From NCBI GenBank assembly GCA_023388235.1, contig JAEWGQ010000158.1, positions 1-16,128 of the forward strand: a stretch of 16,128 nucleotides of DNA, given 5' to 3'. The position numbers were made by a program, and so were the translations under genes. Numbering within the stretch: the stretch's first letter is position 1; each line of letters opens with the position of its first letter. The DNA comes from Actinomycetes bacterium. GTDB taxonomy: Bacteria > Actinomycetota > Actinomycetes > Actinomycetales > Cellulomonadaceae. Shown here in pieces: positions 1-6,549 of the stretch. The notes beneath the pieces are model-generated. The model searched no databases, was not told the origin of the DNA, and worked only from the letters and a program-made list of their open reading frames with translations.

Positions 1-206
1 ACGCCGCCCTGGCGGCGCACACCCGCGGTGGCTGGGCGGCGGGAGGTGCGCGCGAGCCGGGCGCCGGGCTGCTGCGCGTGGGGGCGCCGGCGCACCTCGC
101 CGTCTGGGGGTGCTCCGGGCTCGGTCCGGCCGCCGGCGACGAGCCGTCGCCGCCGTGCCTGCGGACGGTGCGCGCGGGAGTGGTCCTCCACGACGCCCTG
201 GGGTGA
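1..206 (+). CDS. Amidohydrolase family protein (YtcJ-like), 3' end only
   Basis: The window opens inside this gene; the frame beginning at base 3 is open and ends at the TGA at 204-206, giving the last 67 residues. The fragment has the layout of the C-terminal end of YtcJ-like metal-dependent amidohydrolases: an early AAHTRGGW motif, then a GAPAHLAVW segment (the usual 'G.PADLAVWD' strand of the composite beta-sandwich domain), and a final LRTVRAGVVLHDA strand. Such enzymes hydrolyse amide or related bonds, but the metal ligands lie upstream and are not visible, so the substrate cannot be inferred. The stop codon falls inside the first unit of a tandem repeat block. The family call rests on the motif order alone. 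Confidence 0.7.
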   Translation, partial: AALAAHTRGGWAAGGAREPGAGLLRVGAPAHLAVWGCSGLGPAAGDEPSPPCLRTVRAGVVLHDALG

Positions 207-320
207 CTCGGCCTCGGTGATCCGGCCTCGGGCGGTCCGCCCGCGGGTGAGCCCGCCCCGGGTGACCCCGCCCCGGTGACCCCGCCCCGGGTGATCCGGC
301 GGACGGGTGAACCCTCCGTC
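201..320. repeat. 14-15 bp GC-rich tandem repeat block
   Basis: About eight degenerate head-to-tail units with the core GGGTGAYCCSGCCCC run from 201 to about 320. Units begin near 201, 216, 230, 245, 260, 275, 289 and 305. The TGA stop of the upstream amidohydrolase gene is part of the first unit. An inverted copy of the core, CGGGGTCACCC, lies at 334-344 and can pair perfectly over 11 bp with 260-270, so the block could also act as a transcription barrier or terminator. The shorter motif GGTGATCCGG recurs once more at 386-395. Confidence 0.75.
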
Positions 321-463
321 CGGTCGCGCGACCCGGGGTCACCCGGGCCCGATCCGACACGCCGGACGACACGCCGGGTCCCGCCGGTGATCCGGACAAT
401 CCGGTCCGCGCACGGGCCTCGCCCTGACCTGCGAGGATGTCGCTGACCTGCTGAGCGGGGCCC

Positions 464-491
464 TTGACACCCCCCGTCGTTTCGATAGGTT
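464..491 (+). promoter_or_regulatory. Sigma-70-type promoter in the long gap before lnt
   Basis: TTGACA at 464-469 and TAGGTT at 486-491 are separated by 16 bp. This matches a housekeeping-type actinobacterial promoter, with a perfect -35 and a GC-tolerant -10. The predicted start is near 498-499. The transcript would run about 200 nt before lnt, giving either a long leader or a separate small RNA. Confidence 0.55.
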
Positions 492-498
492 CTCGGCA

Positions 499-615
499 GT
501 GGTCCGGACGACGGCGCCTGGACGGGCGACCGCTGAGGGGGCGGAATCGCGGACCACGTCGGGCTCCGACCAGGCCCGCGTGTTCACTAGAGAACGGGCA
601 CCGCTCCGCGGTGTC
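499..615 (+). other. Possible structured leader or small RNA in the 495-bp non-coding stretch
   Basis: No convincing gene lies between 207 and 701; open frames here are by-products of high GC. Two foldable elements are visible. GTGGTCCG at 499-506 is perfectly complementary to CGGACCAC at 550-557 and would enclose a 43-nt interior. A compact hairpin lies at 597-615 (CACCGC, loop TCC, GCGGTG, extended by G-U and G-C pairs). The first arm starts exactly where a transcript from the promoter at 464-491 should begin. There is no U-tract. This could be a leader for lnt or a small RNA; no known RNA family was recognised. Confidence 0.3.
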
Positions 616-689
616 GTGCGGTACGAAGGACACGCGGGCCGGTCGGTCGGCCGGGCCCGGGGGCGGCCCCGACGGACAGCCGGGTGCCG

Positions 690-695
690 TACCCT
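690..695 (+). promoter_or_regulatory. Leaderless-type -10 element for lnt
   Basis: TACCCT (TANNNT) lies at -12 to -7 relative to the GTG at 702. This is the spacing expected if transcription starts on the first base of the start codon. It favours the 702 start over the GTG at 684, which would sit upstream of this element. No Shine-Dalgarno sequence precedes either GTG. Confidence 0.4.
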
Positions 696-701
696 GGCGC
701 G

Positions 702-2267
702 GTGCCCCGACGTGACCCCTCCCGCTGGTGGAGCGCGGTCCTCGCCCTCCTCGGCGGGCTGCTCACGTGGTCGGCGTTCCCCGACCTGGGCTGGTGGTTC
801 GCGGCCGCGCCCGGCATGGCCCTGCTGTTCCTCGCGCTGCGCCGCGACAGCGCCCGGTGGAACGCCCTGGTCGGGCTGATCTGGGGCACCGCGTTCTTCC
901 TGCCGCTGCTCACGTGGGCCGACGACGCGGTCGGCGTCGTGCCGTGGGTGGCGCTGTCGGTCGCGGAGGCCGGCTTCGTGGCGCTGTTCGCCGCGGCGTG
1001 GTCCTGGGCCCGGCGCGGCGAGGCGGTGTGGCGGCGCGGGGCCCTGCAGATCCCGGTGTTCGCCGTGCTGTGGGTGGCGGTCGAGGAGCTGCGGTCGCTG
1101 TGGCCCTTCGGGGGCTTCCCGTGGGGGCGTCTCGCGTTCTCCCAGGCCGACTCGCCGGTGCTCGCCCTCGCGCGGCTGGGCGGCGCGCCGCTCGTGTCGC
1201 TCGTCGTCGCCGCCGCGGGCGCCGCGCTCGCCCTCACCTGGACCGCCGCGCGGCGGTTCGCGCTGCTGCCGGCGCTCGGGCGCCTCGCGCTGGCCGGTGC
1301 GCTCGTGGTCGCCGGCCTGCTGGTGCCGATGGACACGCGGGCCGAGGCGGGCACGCTCACGGCGGCGGCCGTGCAGGGCAACGTGTCCGAGCCCGGCCTG
1401 CACGCCTTCGACCGGCGCCGCGAGGTGCTGGACAACCACGTGGCCGGCACGCACGCGCTGCTGGACCGGGTCGCGCCGGGCGACCTCGACGTCGTGCTCT
1501 GGCCGGAGAACGGCACGGACATCGACCCGCAGGTCGACGCGGCGGCCGCTGCGGCGATCGACGGCGCCGCGCGGGCGGTCGGGGCACCGCTGCTGGTCGG
1601 GACCATCGAGTACCCGGCCTCCGGCGAGCGGTACAACACCTCGCTGCTGTGGGTGCCGGGGGAGGGTCCGGTGGCCCGGTACTCCAAGCAGCGCCCCGCG
1701 CCGTTCGCCGAGTACATCCCGCTGCGGGACCTGGTCCGCCCGTTCTCGTCGGCCGTCGACCTGGTGCAGCACGACATGGTCGCGGGCACCGAGCCCGGGG
1801 TCGTCCCGCTGGAGTCCGCGCGGCTCGGGCGCACGGTCGTGCTCGGCGACGTCATCTGCTTCGAGGTCGCGTACGACCCGATCGTGCGCGAGAGCGTGCG
1901 CGAGGGCGCCGAGGTGCTGGTCGTGCAGACCAACAACGCGTCGTTCGGCTACTCCGCGGAGTCCACGCAGCAGCTCGCCATGGCCCGGCTGCGCGCGGTG
2001 GAGACCGGCCGCGCCACCGTCCAGGTGTCGACGGTCGGCGTGAGCGCCGTCATCAGCCCGAACGGCACCGTCGCCCAGCGCACCGGGCTGTTCACGGCCG
2101 AGCAGCTCGTGGCCCGGCTGCCGCTGCGGCAGTCGCTCACCCCGGCGATGCGCCTGGGGGCGTGGCCGAGCGGGGTGGTCGGCGCGCTGGCGCTCGTGAT
2201 GACCGTCGCGGGCATGGCGGGGGCGCGCCGGGTGCGCCGCGACGACCGTCCGGAGGCCGCCGCGTGA
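702..2267 (+). CDS. lnt: Apolipoprotein N-acyltransferase
   Basis: This 521-residue membrane enzyme performs the last step of lipoprotein maturation, moving an acyl chain from phospholipid to the N-terminal cysteine of the apolipoprotein on the outer face of the cytoplasmic membrane. Roughly residues 1-215 are a block of hydrophobic helices; a nitrilase-fold domain follows, and a last helix lies near the C terminus. The Glu-Lys-Cys triad is complete: E269 in WPENGTD, K329 in YSKQRPAPFAEY and C386 in VICFE. The length is typical of the family. I chose GTG at 702 over GTG at 684 because a TANNNT -10 sits at leaderless spacing. The stop overlaps the ppm1 start (GTGA), so the two are probably co-translated. 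In mycobacteria the equivalent domains are fused in one protein; here they are separate genes. Confidence 0.93.
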   Translation: MPRRDPSRWWSAVLALLGGLLTWSAFPDLGWWFAAAPGMALLFLALRRDSARWNALVGLIWGTAFFLPLLTWADDAVGVVPWVALSVAEAGFVALFAAAWSWARRGEAVWRRGALQIPVFAVLWVAVEELRSLWPFGGFPWGRLAFSQADSPVLALARLGGAPLVSLVVAAAGAALALTWTAARRFALLPALGRLALAGALVVAGLLVPMDTRAEAGTLTAAAVQGNVSEPGLHAFDRRREVLDNHVAGTHALLDRVAPGDLDVVLWPENGTDIDPQVDAAAAAAIDGAARAVGAPLLVGTIEYPASGERYNTSLLWVPGEGPVARYSKQRPAPFAEYIPLRDLVRPFSSAVDLVQHDMVAGTEPGVVPLESARLGRTVVLGDVICFEVAYDPIVRESVREGAEVLVVQTNNASFGYSAESTQQLAMARLRAVETGRATVQVSTVGVSAVISPNGTVAQRTGLFTAEQLVARLPLRQSLTPAMRLGAWPSGVVGALALVMTVAGMAGARRVRRDDRPEAAA

Positions 2268-3031
2268 GCGGGACGCTGGTCGTCGTGCCGACGTACGACG
2301 AGCGCGACAGCCTGCCGCACGCGCTGGAGGCGCTCGCGCGCTGGGCCCCCGGCGCCGACGTGCTCGTGGTGGACGACGCGTCGCCGGACGGGACGGGGGA
2401 GCTCGCGGAGCGGCTGGCCGAGCGGGACGCGCGCACCCGCGGCCGCCGCGCGATCCACGTGCTGCACCGCGCCGGCAAGCAGGGGCTCGGCACGGCGTAC
2501 GTGGCGGGCTTCCGCTGGGCGCTCGAGCGCGGCTACGACACGGTCGTCGAGATGGACGCGGACGGGTCGCACCGCGCGGAGGACCTGCCGCGGCTGCTCG
2601 CCCGGGTGGCGGACGCCGACCTCGTGATCGGCTCGCGCTGGGTGCGCGGCGGGCGCGTGGTCAACTGGCCGCTGCACCGCCAGCTGCTGTCCCGCGGCGC
2701 GAACGTCTACGCCTGGTTGGCGATGGGCCTGCCGGTGCGGGACTCGACCGCGGGGTTCCGGGCGTACCGTGCGACGGCCCTCGCGGGCTTGGCGCTCGAC
2801 GAGGTCGCCTCGCACGGCTACTGCTTCCAGATCGACATGGCGTGGCGGGTGATCCGTGCCGGGGGCCGCGTCGTCGAGGTGCCGATCACGTTCGTGGAGC
2901 GCGCCGAGGGCCGGTCCAAGATGAGCCGGTCGATCGTCGTCGAGGCCCTGGTGCGCGTGACGGTCTGGGGCGCGCAGGAGCGGGCGCGCCAGCTGCGCGA
3001 CCTGGTCCGCCGGGTGCGCCCGGCCCGCTAG
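2264..3031 (+). CDS. ppm1: Polyprenol monophosphomannose synthase
   Basis: This 255-residue GT-A glycosyltransferase of family GT2 (Dpm1-like) is predicted to transfer mannose from GDP-mannose to polyprenyl phosphate. The product is the mannosyl donor used outside the membrane for lipoglycans and protein mannosylation. Visible motifs are the N-terminal VVVPTYDE (residues 6-13), the nucleotide-binding D37-D38 in VVDDASPDGTGE, the metal-binding D98-A-D100 in EMDADGSH, and the IGSRWVRGG and DSTAGFRAYR segments typical of DPM synthases. There is no C-terminal membrane domain, so it matches the short catalytic form. The GTG start overlaps the lnt stop by 4 nt, implying translational coupling. It is followed by a strong hairpin terminator and the convergent rbpA gene, a neighbourhood also seen in mycobacteria. 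Confidence 0.9.
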   Translation: MSGTLVVVPTYDERDSLPHALEALARWAPGADVLVVDDASPDGTGELAERLAERDARTRGRRAIHVLHRAGKQGLGTAYVAGFRWALERGYDTVVEMDADGSHRAEDLPRLLARVADADLVIGSRWVRGGRVVNWPLHRQLLSRGANVYAWLAMGLPVRDSTAGFRAYRATALAGLALDEVASHGYCFQIDMAWRVIRAGGRVVEVPITFVERAEGRSKMSRSIVVEALVRVTVWGAQERARQLRDLVRRVRPAR

Positions 3032-3052
3032 GCGCCGGCCCCGGAGACGACG

Positions 3053-3086
3053 ACGTGCCCCGCACCCGTCGGGGCGCGGGGCACGT
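3053..3086. terminator. Hairpin terminator between ppm1 and rbpA
   Basis: ACGTGCCCCGC at 3053-3063 pairs perfectly with GCGGGGCACGT at 3076-3086, giving an 11-bp GC-rich stem with a 12-nt loop. It lies 21 nt after the ppm1 stop and 11 nt beyond the rbpA stop on the other strand, so it can serve both convergent genes. There is no clear U-tract, which is common for actinobacterial terminators. Confidence 0.8.
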
Positions 3087-3097
3087 GACGTGCGGTG

Positions 3098-3442
3098 TCA
3101 GGCGCTGCGGCGCAGCTTGCCGGCGCGCAGCAGGTCGAGGCGCTCGTCGAGCAGCTCCTCGAGCTCCTTGATCGTCCGCCGCTCGAGGAGCATGTCCCAG
3201 TGCGTGCGGGGGGGCTTGGTGGCCTTCGGCTCCGGCTTCGACGCGTCGCGCAGCAGCGCCTCCGCGCCGCACCGGCACTCCCACACCACCGGGACGTCGG
3301 CCTCGACCGAGAACGGCAGGATGATCGTGTGCCCGTTCGGGCAGTCGTAGTAGGCCTGGAGCCGGGGGGCGAAGTCGACGCCCTCGTCCGTCTCCATGCT
3401 GTGGGACCCGATGCGCATACCGCGCAGGGACCGGTTCGACAT
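3098..3442 (-). CDS. rbpA: RNA polymerase-binding protein RbpA
   Basis: This 114-residue protein matches RbpA, the actinobacterial factor that binds RNA polymerase and group 1/2 sigma factors, stabilises open complexes and gives basal rifampicin tolerance in Streptomyces. The N-terminal tail has the RGMRIGSHSMETDEGV segment at residues 7-22. The core domain follows, with candidate zinc ligands C34, H38, C56 and C58 (YDCPNGH and WECRCG). The C-terminal sigma-interacting helix spans about residues 78-110 (HWDMLLERRTIKELEELLDERL). The ATG start is preceded by GGAGG at good spacing. A sigma-R-like promoter lies about 50-75 bp upstream. It converges on ppm1, as in mycobacteria where rbpA is next to the fused lnt-ppm1 gene. 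Confidence 0.95.
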   Translation of the reverse strand: MSNRSLRGMRIGSHSMETDEGVDFAPRLQAYYDCPNGHTIILPFSVEADVPVVWECRCGAEALLRDASKPEPKATKPPRTHWDMLLERRTIKELEELLDERLDLLRAGKLRRSA

Positions 3443-3492
3443 CAGGACCTCCGTGCCTTGACGTGCAGACGTGTTGCTTACTCGAGGTGCTC

Positions 3493-3518
3493 AACGTCCG
3501 GGGACCGTTCAGTGTTCC
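3493..3518 (-). promoter_or_regulatory. Sigma-R/SigH-like (thiol-stress) promoter of rbpA
   Basis: Read on the minus strand, GGAAC (3518-3514) is followed by exactly 18 nt and then GTT (3495-3493). This fits the GGAAT/C-N18-GTT form of Streptomyces sigma-R promoters. The predicted transcript would have a 5' leader of about 40-45 nt before the rbpA ATG. In Streptomyces coelicolor rbpA is a known sigma-R target, which supports the reading. A sigma-R homologue is not in this window. Confidence 0.55.
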
Positions 3519-3568
3519 AGTGTCTCGTGAAGGTCCGGTGAACGCGCGGGGAGCACGTGCGGGGGAGC

Positions 3569-4666
3569 TCAGGCGAGGGTCGCGCGCACCGCCCGGCGGA
3601 CCAGCTCGGCGTCGTCCGCGCCGTCGTGGCGCCAGCGTCGCTGCTGCTGGGCGCCGTTGCCGCGGTCCAGCAGCGCGGCCAGGTGCTCGCGCACCCACTC
3701 CAGGTCGCCCGCGGTCGCGAGCGCCGGCGCGACGTGCGCGACCAGCTCGTCGACCACGGCGGCGGCCGGGGCGGGCCGGCCGGTGCCGGGGGAGAGCAGG
3801 TCGCCCTGCAGCCCGGACCGCGCGGCGCGCCACGTCGCGACCCGCACCACCTCGGTGCGCGGCTGCGGTGCCCCGTCGTCCCCGCCGGCGAGCGCGGTCT
3901 CGGCGAGGCCGCGCACGAGGGCGGCGAGCAGCACGGCGTCCTCCGGGTCGAGGCACACGTCCGCGACCCGGACCTCGACGGTCGGGTAGCGGGCGGACAG
4001 CCGGGCGTCGAAGTAGACCATCCCCGTGTCGAGGATGGTGCCGCTGGCGACGAGCTCGTCCACGGTCCGCCGGTACGTGGCGGCGTCGCCGAACGGCGCG
4101 GTGGGCCCGGCCGTGGGCCACCGCCCCCACACCTGGGACCGGAAGCTCTGGTAGCCGGAGTCGTCGCCGTGCCAGAACGGGCTGTTCGCGCTGAGGGCCA
4201 GCAGCACCGGGTTCCACCGGCGCAGGTGGTCGACGACGCGCACGCCCTCCTCGTCGTCCTCGACCTCCACGTGCACGTGGCAGCCCGACGTGAGCTGGTC
4301 GCGGGCGGTCTGGGCGAACTGCTCGGCGATGTCCTGGGCGCGCCGGTTCACCACGACGGTCGGGTCCGCCGCCCGCGGGGACGTGGCGAGCGCCGCGATC
4401 CGCGCGCCGGCGTGCTGGGCGGACGCGTCCGCGCGCCACCGCCCGGCGCGGACCTCCTCCAGCAGGGCGGGCAGGTCCGCGCAGGGGTGGGTCGAGGTCT
4501 CGACCTGCTCCTGCGCGAACTCCTTCTCCAGCGAGCCGCCGGGCTGGTCCGGGTCGTCGTCGCCGTCCTGCGACGACGCGTGCTGCAGCACCGCCGCCGC
4601 GACGGCCCGGGGCACGCCGTCGGCCGACACCAGCAGGAACTCTTCCTCGACACCGATCGTCCGCAC
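3569..4666 (-). CDS. YbdK-type carboxylate-amine ligase / glutamate-cysteine ligase family protein
   Basis: This 365-residue protein belongs to the GCS2 family (YbdK/EgtA-like), which couples ATP hydrolysis to joining an amino acid such as cysteine to a carboxylate, usually glutamate. Diagnostic features are the N-terminal GVEEEFLLV motif (residues 5-13), EKEFAQEQVETSTHP, the GCHVHVEV motif with H130 and H132, and the SFRSQVWGRWP motif. The length is normal. The start is GTG at 4664-4666. A CAGACT sequence about 8-13 nt upstream could be a leaderless -10. It lies 57 nt downstream of the SDR gene on the same strand and 126 nt before rbpA. Whether the true product is gamma-glutamylcysteine or something else cannot be told from sequence. 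Confidence 0.85.
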   Translation of the reverse strand: MRTIGVEEEFLLVSADGVPRAVAAAVLQHASSQDGDDDPDQPGGSLEKEFAQEQVETSTHPCADLPALLEEVRAGRWRADASAQHAGARIAALATSPRAADPTVVVNRRAQDIAEQFAQTARDQLTSGCHVHVEVEDDEEGVRVVDHLRRWNPVLLALSANSPFWHGDDSGYQSFRSQVWGRWPTAGPTAPFGDAATYRRTVDELVASGTILDTGMVYFDARLSARYPTVEVRVADVCLDPEDAVLLAALVRGLAETALAGGDDGAPQPRTEVVRVATWRAARSGLQGDLLSPGTGRPAPAAAVVDELVAHVAPALATAGDLEWVREHLAALLDRGNGAQQQRRWRHDGADDAELVRRAVRATLA

Positions 4667-4723
4667 GCACCGCAGTCTGGCGGCCGGACCGGCGTCTGTC
4701 CTGCTGAGCGGGTCGCCGGCGGC

Positions 4724-5545
4724 TCAGGGGCGGCGCCAGTCGTCGGCGCGCAGGTGCGAGCCCGCCATCGGGCCCATGCGGAGCATGCCGCCGTCCACCG
4801 CCCAGGACGCGCCGGTGGTGTACCCGCCGTCGGCGGAGCAGAGCAGCTCGACCACCGCGGCGACCTCGCGCGCGTCGCCCGGCCGGCGCAGGGGCACGCC
4901 GGGCCGCTCGTGGCCGTCGAGCACCGCCTCGTCCTCCTGCCCCGTCATGGGGGTCGCGATCTCGCCGGGAGCCACGGCGTTCACGGTGATGCCGTGCTCG
5001 GCGAGCTCCAGCGCGGCGACCTGCACCAGCAGACCGAGCCCGCCCTTCGCGGCGCAGTACGGGGCGGCGCCCACCCGGGGGGCGTGCTCGTGCACGCTGG
5101 TGATCGCGACGATCCGCCCGCCGGCGCCCGCGGCGACCAGGTGCCGCGCCGCCGACTGCAGGCAGAGGAACGCGCCGTCGAGGTCGACCGCCAGCACGTG
5201 CCGCCAGGTGGCGTAGTCGAGGTCGAGCAGCGGGGTCGCCGTGCCGGTGCCCGCGGCGAGCACCGCGGCGTCCAGCCCGCCCATGGCGGCGACCGCGGCG
5301 TCCACCACCCCGGGCGCGTCGGTCGGCTCGGACAGGTCGAGGTGCAGCAGGTGCGGCTCGGCGCCGCGGCCGCGGACCTCGTCGGCCGTGGCGCGCGCGC
5401 CGTCCTCGTCCTCGTGCCAGGTGATCGCGACGTGCCCGCCGGGCCGGGCCAGGCGGACGGCGCACGCCTTGCCGATGCCGGAGTCGGCACCGGTGACGAG
5501 CACGCGGGTGGGGTCGGGACGGTCGGTGGGGTCCTGGGCGCTCAC
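4724..5545 (-). CDS. SDR family NAD(P)-dependent oxidoreductase
   Basis: This 273-residue Rossmann-fold enzyme is predicted to oxidise or reduce an alcohol or carbonyl using NAD(P). The cofactor motif TGADSGIG is at residues 18-25. The catalytic Ser-Tyr-Lys are S150 (ITSVHEHAP), Y163 and K167 (YCAAK), and the usual NAVAPGEIATPM segment follows. The SVHE-type segment resembles glucose 1-dehydrogenase-like SDRs. Two family positions differ: the NNAG motif is replaced by LAAGTG (96-101), and the active-site Asn of the 'VNLxG' motif is Asp (D121 in VDLDG). The GTG start at 5545 is chosen because AAGGAG lies 6 nt upstream; an ATG 54 nt further upstream would add an implausible Arg/Gly-rich extension. 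It diverges from the Nudix gene. Confidence 0.87.
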   Translation of the reverse strand: MSAQDPTDRPDPTRVLVTGADSGIGKACAVRLARPGGHVAITWHEDEDGARATADEVRGRGAEPHLLHLDLSEPTDAPGVVDAAVAAMGGLDAAVLAAGTGTATPLLDLDYATWRHVLAVDLDGAFLCLQSAARHLVAAGAGGRIVAITSVHEHAPRVGAAPYCAAKGGLGLLVQVAALELAEHGITVNAVAPGEIATPMTGQEDEAVLDGHERPGVPLRRPGDAREVAAVVELLCSADGGYTTGASWAVDGGMLRMGPMAGSHLRADDWRRP

Positions 5546-5619
5546 GCCGGTCTCCTTCGCACGGGGTCCGCGGCCGCCGGGCCCGGGCCGCGTCCTCACG
5601 CTCGCGCGCCGGGGGCCGG

Positions 5620-5653
5620 CCCGCCACCGGGGGCCCCGCCCGCCACCGGGGGC
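5620..5653. repeat. 19-bp period direct repeat in the SDR/Nudix intergenic region
   Basis: CCCGCCACCGGGGGC occurs at 5620-5634 and again at 5639-5653. A degraded third copy follows near 5657-5668. The repeat sits in the 147-bp gap between two divergent genes, upstream of the Nudix -10 element, so it could bind a regulator. It could equally be GC-rich slippage. Confidence 0.45.
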
Positions 5654-5678
5654 GCGCCGCCACCCGGGAGCCGGCGGC

Positions 5679-5684
5679 TAGGCT
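5679..5684 (+). promoter_or_regulatory. -10 element of the Nudix gene, probably leaderless
   Basis: TAGGCT (TANNNT) at 5679-5684 ends 8 nt before the ATG at 5693. Transcription would start within a few bases of the start codon. No Shine-Dalgarno sequence is present, which fits a leaderless or near-leaderless mRNA. Confidence 0.45.
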
Positions 5685-5692
5685 CCCGCGTC

Positions 5693-6238
5693 ATGGCCTC
5701 CTGGCGCACGCACGGCTCGACCACCGTCTACGAGAACCCGTGGATCCGGGTGCGGGAGGACGCGGTGACCCGCCCCGACGGCGGGGCGGGGATCTACGGC
5801 GTCGTGGAGGTGCGGCAGCCGGCGGTGTTCGTCGTGCCGCTGACCCCCGAGGGCGAGGTGGTGCTCGTCGAGCTCGAGCGCTACACCACCGGGCGCCTGT
5901 CGCTCGAGGTCCCCGCGGGCGGCTCCGACGGGCAGGACCCGCTGGTCGCCGCCCGCCGGGAGCTGCGCGAGGAGACCGGGCTCGCCGCCGACGACTGGCA
6001 GCCGCTCGGCGAGGTGTTCTCGCTCAACGGCGTGTGCCGCGCGCCCGGGCACGTGTTCCTCGCCCGCGGGGTGCGGCCCGTGGCGGACGGCGACGGGCAG
6101 GCGGAAGAGGGGATCGTGGGCGTGCGCCGGGTGCCGTGGGCGCAGGTCCCCGCCCTCGTGCGCAGCGGCGCGATCACCGACGGCGAGTCGCTGGCGGCGC
6201 TGATGCACGCCGCCGTCGCGCTGGGGCGCGTCGCCTGA
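5693..6238 (+). CDS. Nudix hydrolase (ADP-ribose pyrophosphatase-like)
   Basis: This 181-residue protein should hydrolyse a nucleoside diphosphate linked to another group, such as ADP-ribose, in the cytoplasm. The Nudix core RELREETGL is at residues 89-97 with metal-binding E90, E93 and E94. It is preceded by LEVPAGG (71-77), the segment typical of ADP-ribose pyrophosphatase-like members. The first part of the box is unusual: the spacing after the glycine is one residue short, and the glutamate of G-x5-E is Q81. The ATG at 5693 follows a TAGGCT -10 at near-leaderless spacing and no upstream in-frame start looks better. It is divergent from the SDR gene. The exact substrate is not determinable. 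Confidence 0.87.
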   Translation: MASWRTHGSTTVYENPWIRVREDAVTRPDGGAGIYGVVEVRQPAVFVVPLTPEGEVVLVELERYTTGRLSLEVPAGGSDGQDPLVAARRELREETGLAADDWQPLGEVFSLNGVCRAPGHVFLARGVRPVADGDGQAEEGIVGVRRVPWAQVPALVRSGAITDGESLAALMHAAVALGRVA

Positions 6239-6246
6239 CCCGGGAT

Positions 6247-6280
6247 CGCGCGCGGGCGCGGGCATGTTCCGCGGCGCGCG
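6247..6280 (+). terminator. Possible imperfect hairpin terminator after the Nudix gene
   Basis: CGCGCG and CGCGG on the left (6247-6261) can pair with CCGCG and CGCGCG on the right (6269-6280) around a GCATGTT loop, with a bulge. It begins 9 nt after the Nudix stop. There is no U-tract and the sequence is low in complexity. Confidence 0.35.
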
Positions 6281-6327
6281 GGCGTTGTGCCGGACGGAGC
6301 ACCCGCACACGACGCAGGAGGACGGAC

Positions 6328-6513
6328 ATGAGCGAGCAGACCGTGGTCGACGCCGACGACCCGCGCACCCAGATCGAGGTCGGGGTGCTGCTGCCCACCG
6401 GTCGGCTGGCGGGCCGGACGTTCGCGTCGCGCGCCGAGGCCGAGGCGTGGGCCCGGCCCGAGGACGGCGAGCAGGTCGTCGAGTTCAACCTCGTCTGCGA
6501 GTGCGCGGTCTGA
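6328..6513 (+). CDS. Small hypothetical protein, 61 aa
   Basis: This short ORF begins with ATG 6 nt after a strong AGGAGG ribosome-binding site, which makes it much more likely to be translated than a chance frame. The product is acidic (many Asp and Glu) with no membrane segment. The C-terminal part reads VVEFNLVCECAV and ends with a Cys-x-Cys pair at residues 58 and 60, a possible metal or redox site. I do not recognise the family. It sits between the Nudix gene and the epoxide hydrolase gene on the same strand, with a 36-nt gap to the latter, and may be co-transcribed with it. Confidence 0.7.
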   Translation: MSEQTVVDADDPRTQIEVGVLLPTGRLAGRTFASRAEAEAWARPEDGEQVVEFNLVCECAV

Positions 6514-6549
6514 CCGGCGGCGCCTGACGCGCCCGTCGCGAGGCCCGCG

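Noticed and set aside
28..279. An 83-codon plus-strand frame at the window start
   Set aside because: The frame starting at base 3 matches an amidohydrolase C terminus, and this one only reads Arg/Pro-rich sequence and runs into the tandem repeat.
684..701. GTG at 684 as the lnt start
   Set aside because: It would lie upstream of the TACCCT element and adds six residues not expected in the family; no ribosome-binding site supports it.
339..1936. Two long minus-strand open frames opposite lnt
   Set aside because: Their translations are Arg/Ser/Pro-rich with no motif, while the plus-strand frame carries the full Lnt triad. They are by-products of high third-position GC.
2886..5663. A 925-codon open frame on the minus strand spanning rbpA, the GCS2-family gene and the SDR gene
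   Set aside because: It is in a different frame from three clear minus-strand genes, has an Arg/Pro/Gly-rich low-information translation, and shows no domain. Long antisense or alternate frames are expected at this GC content.
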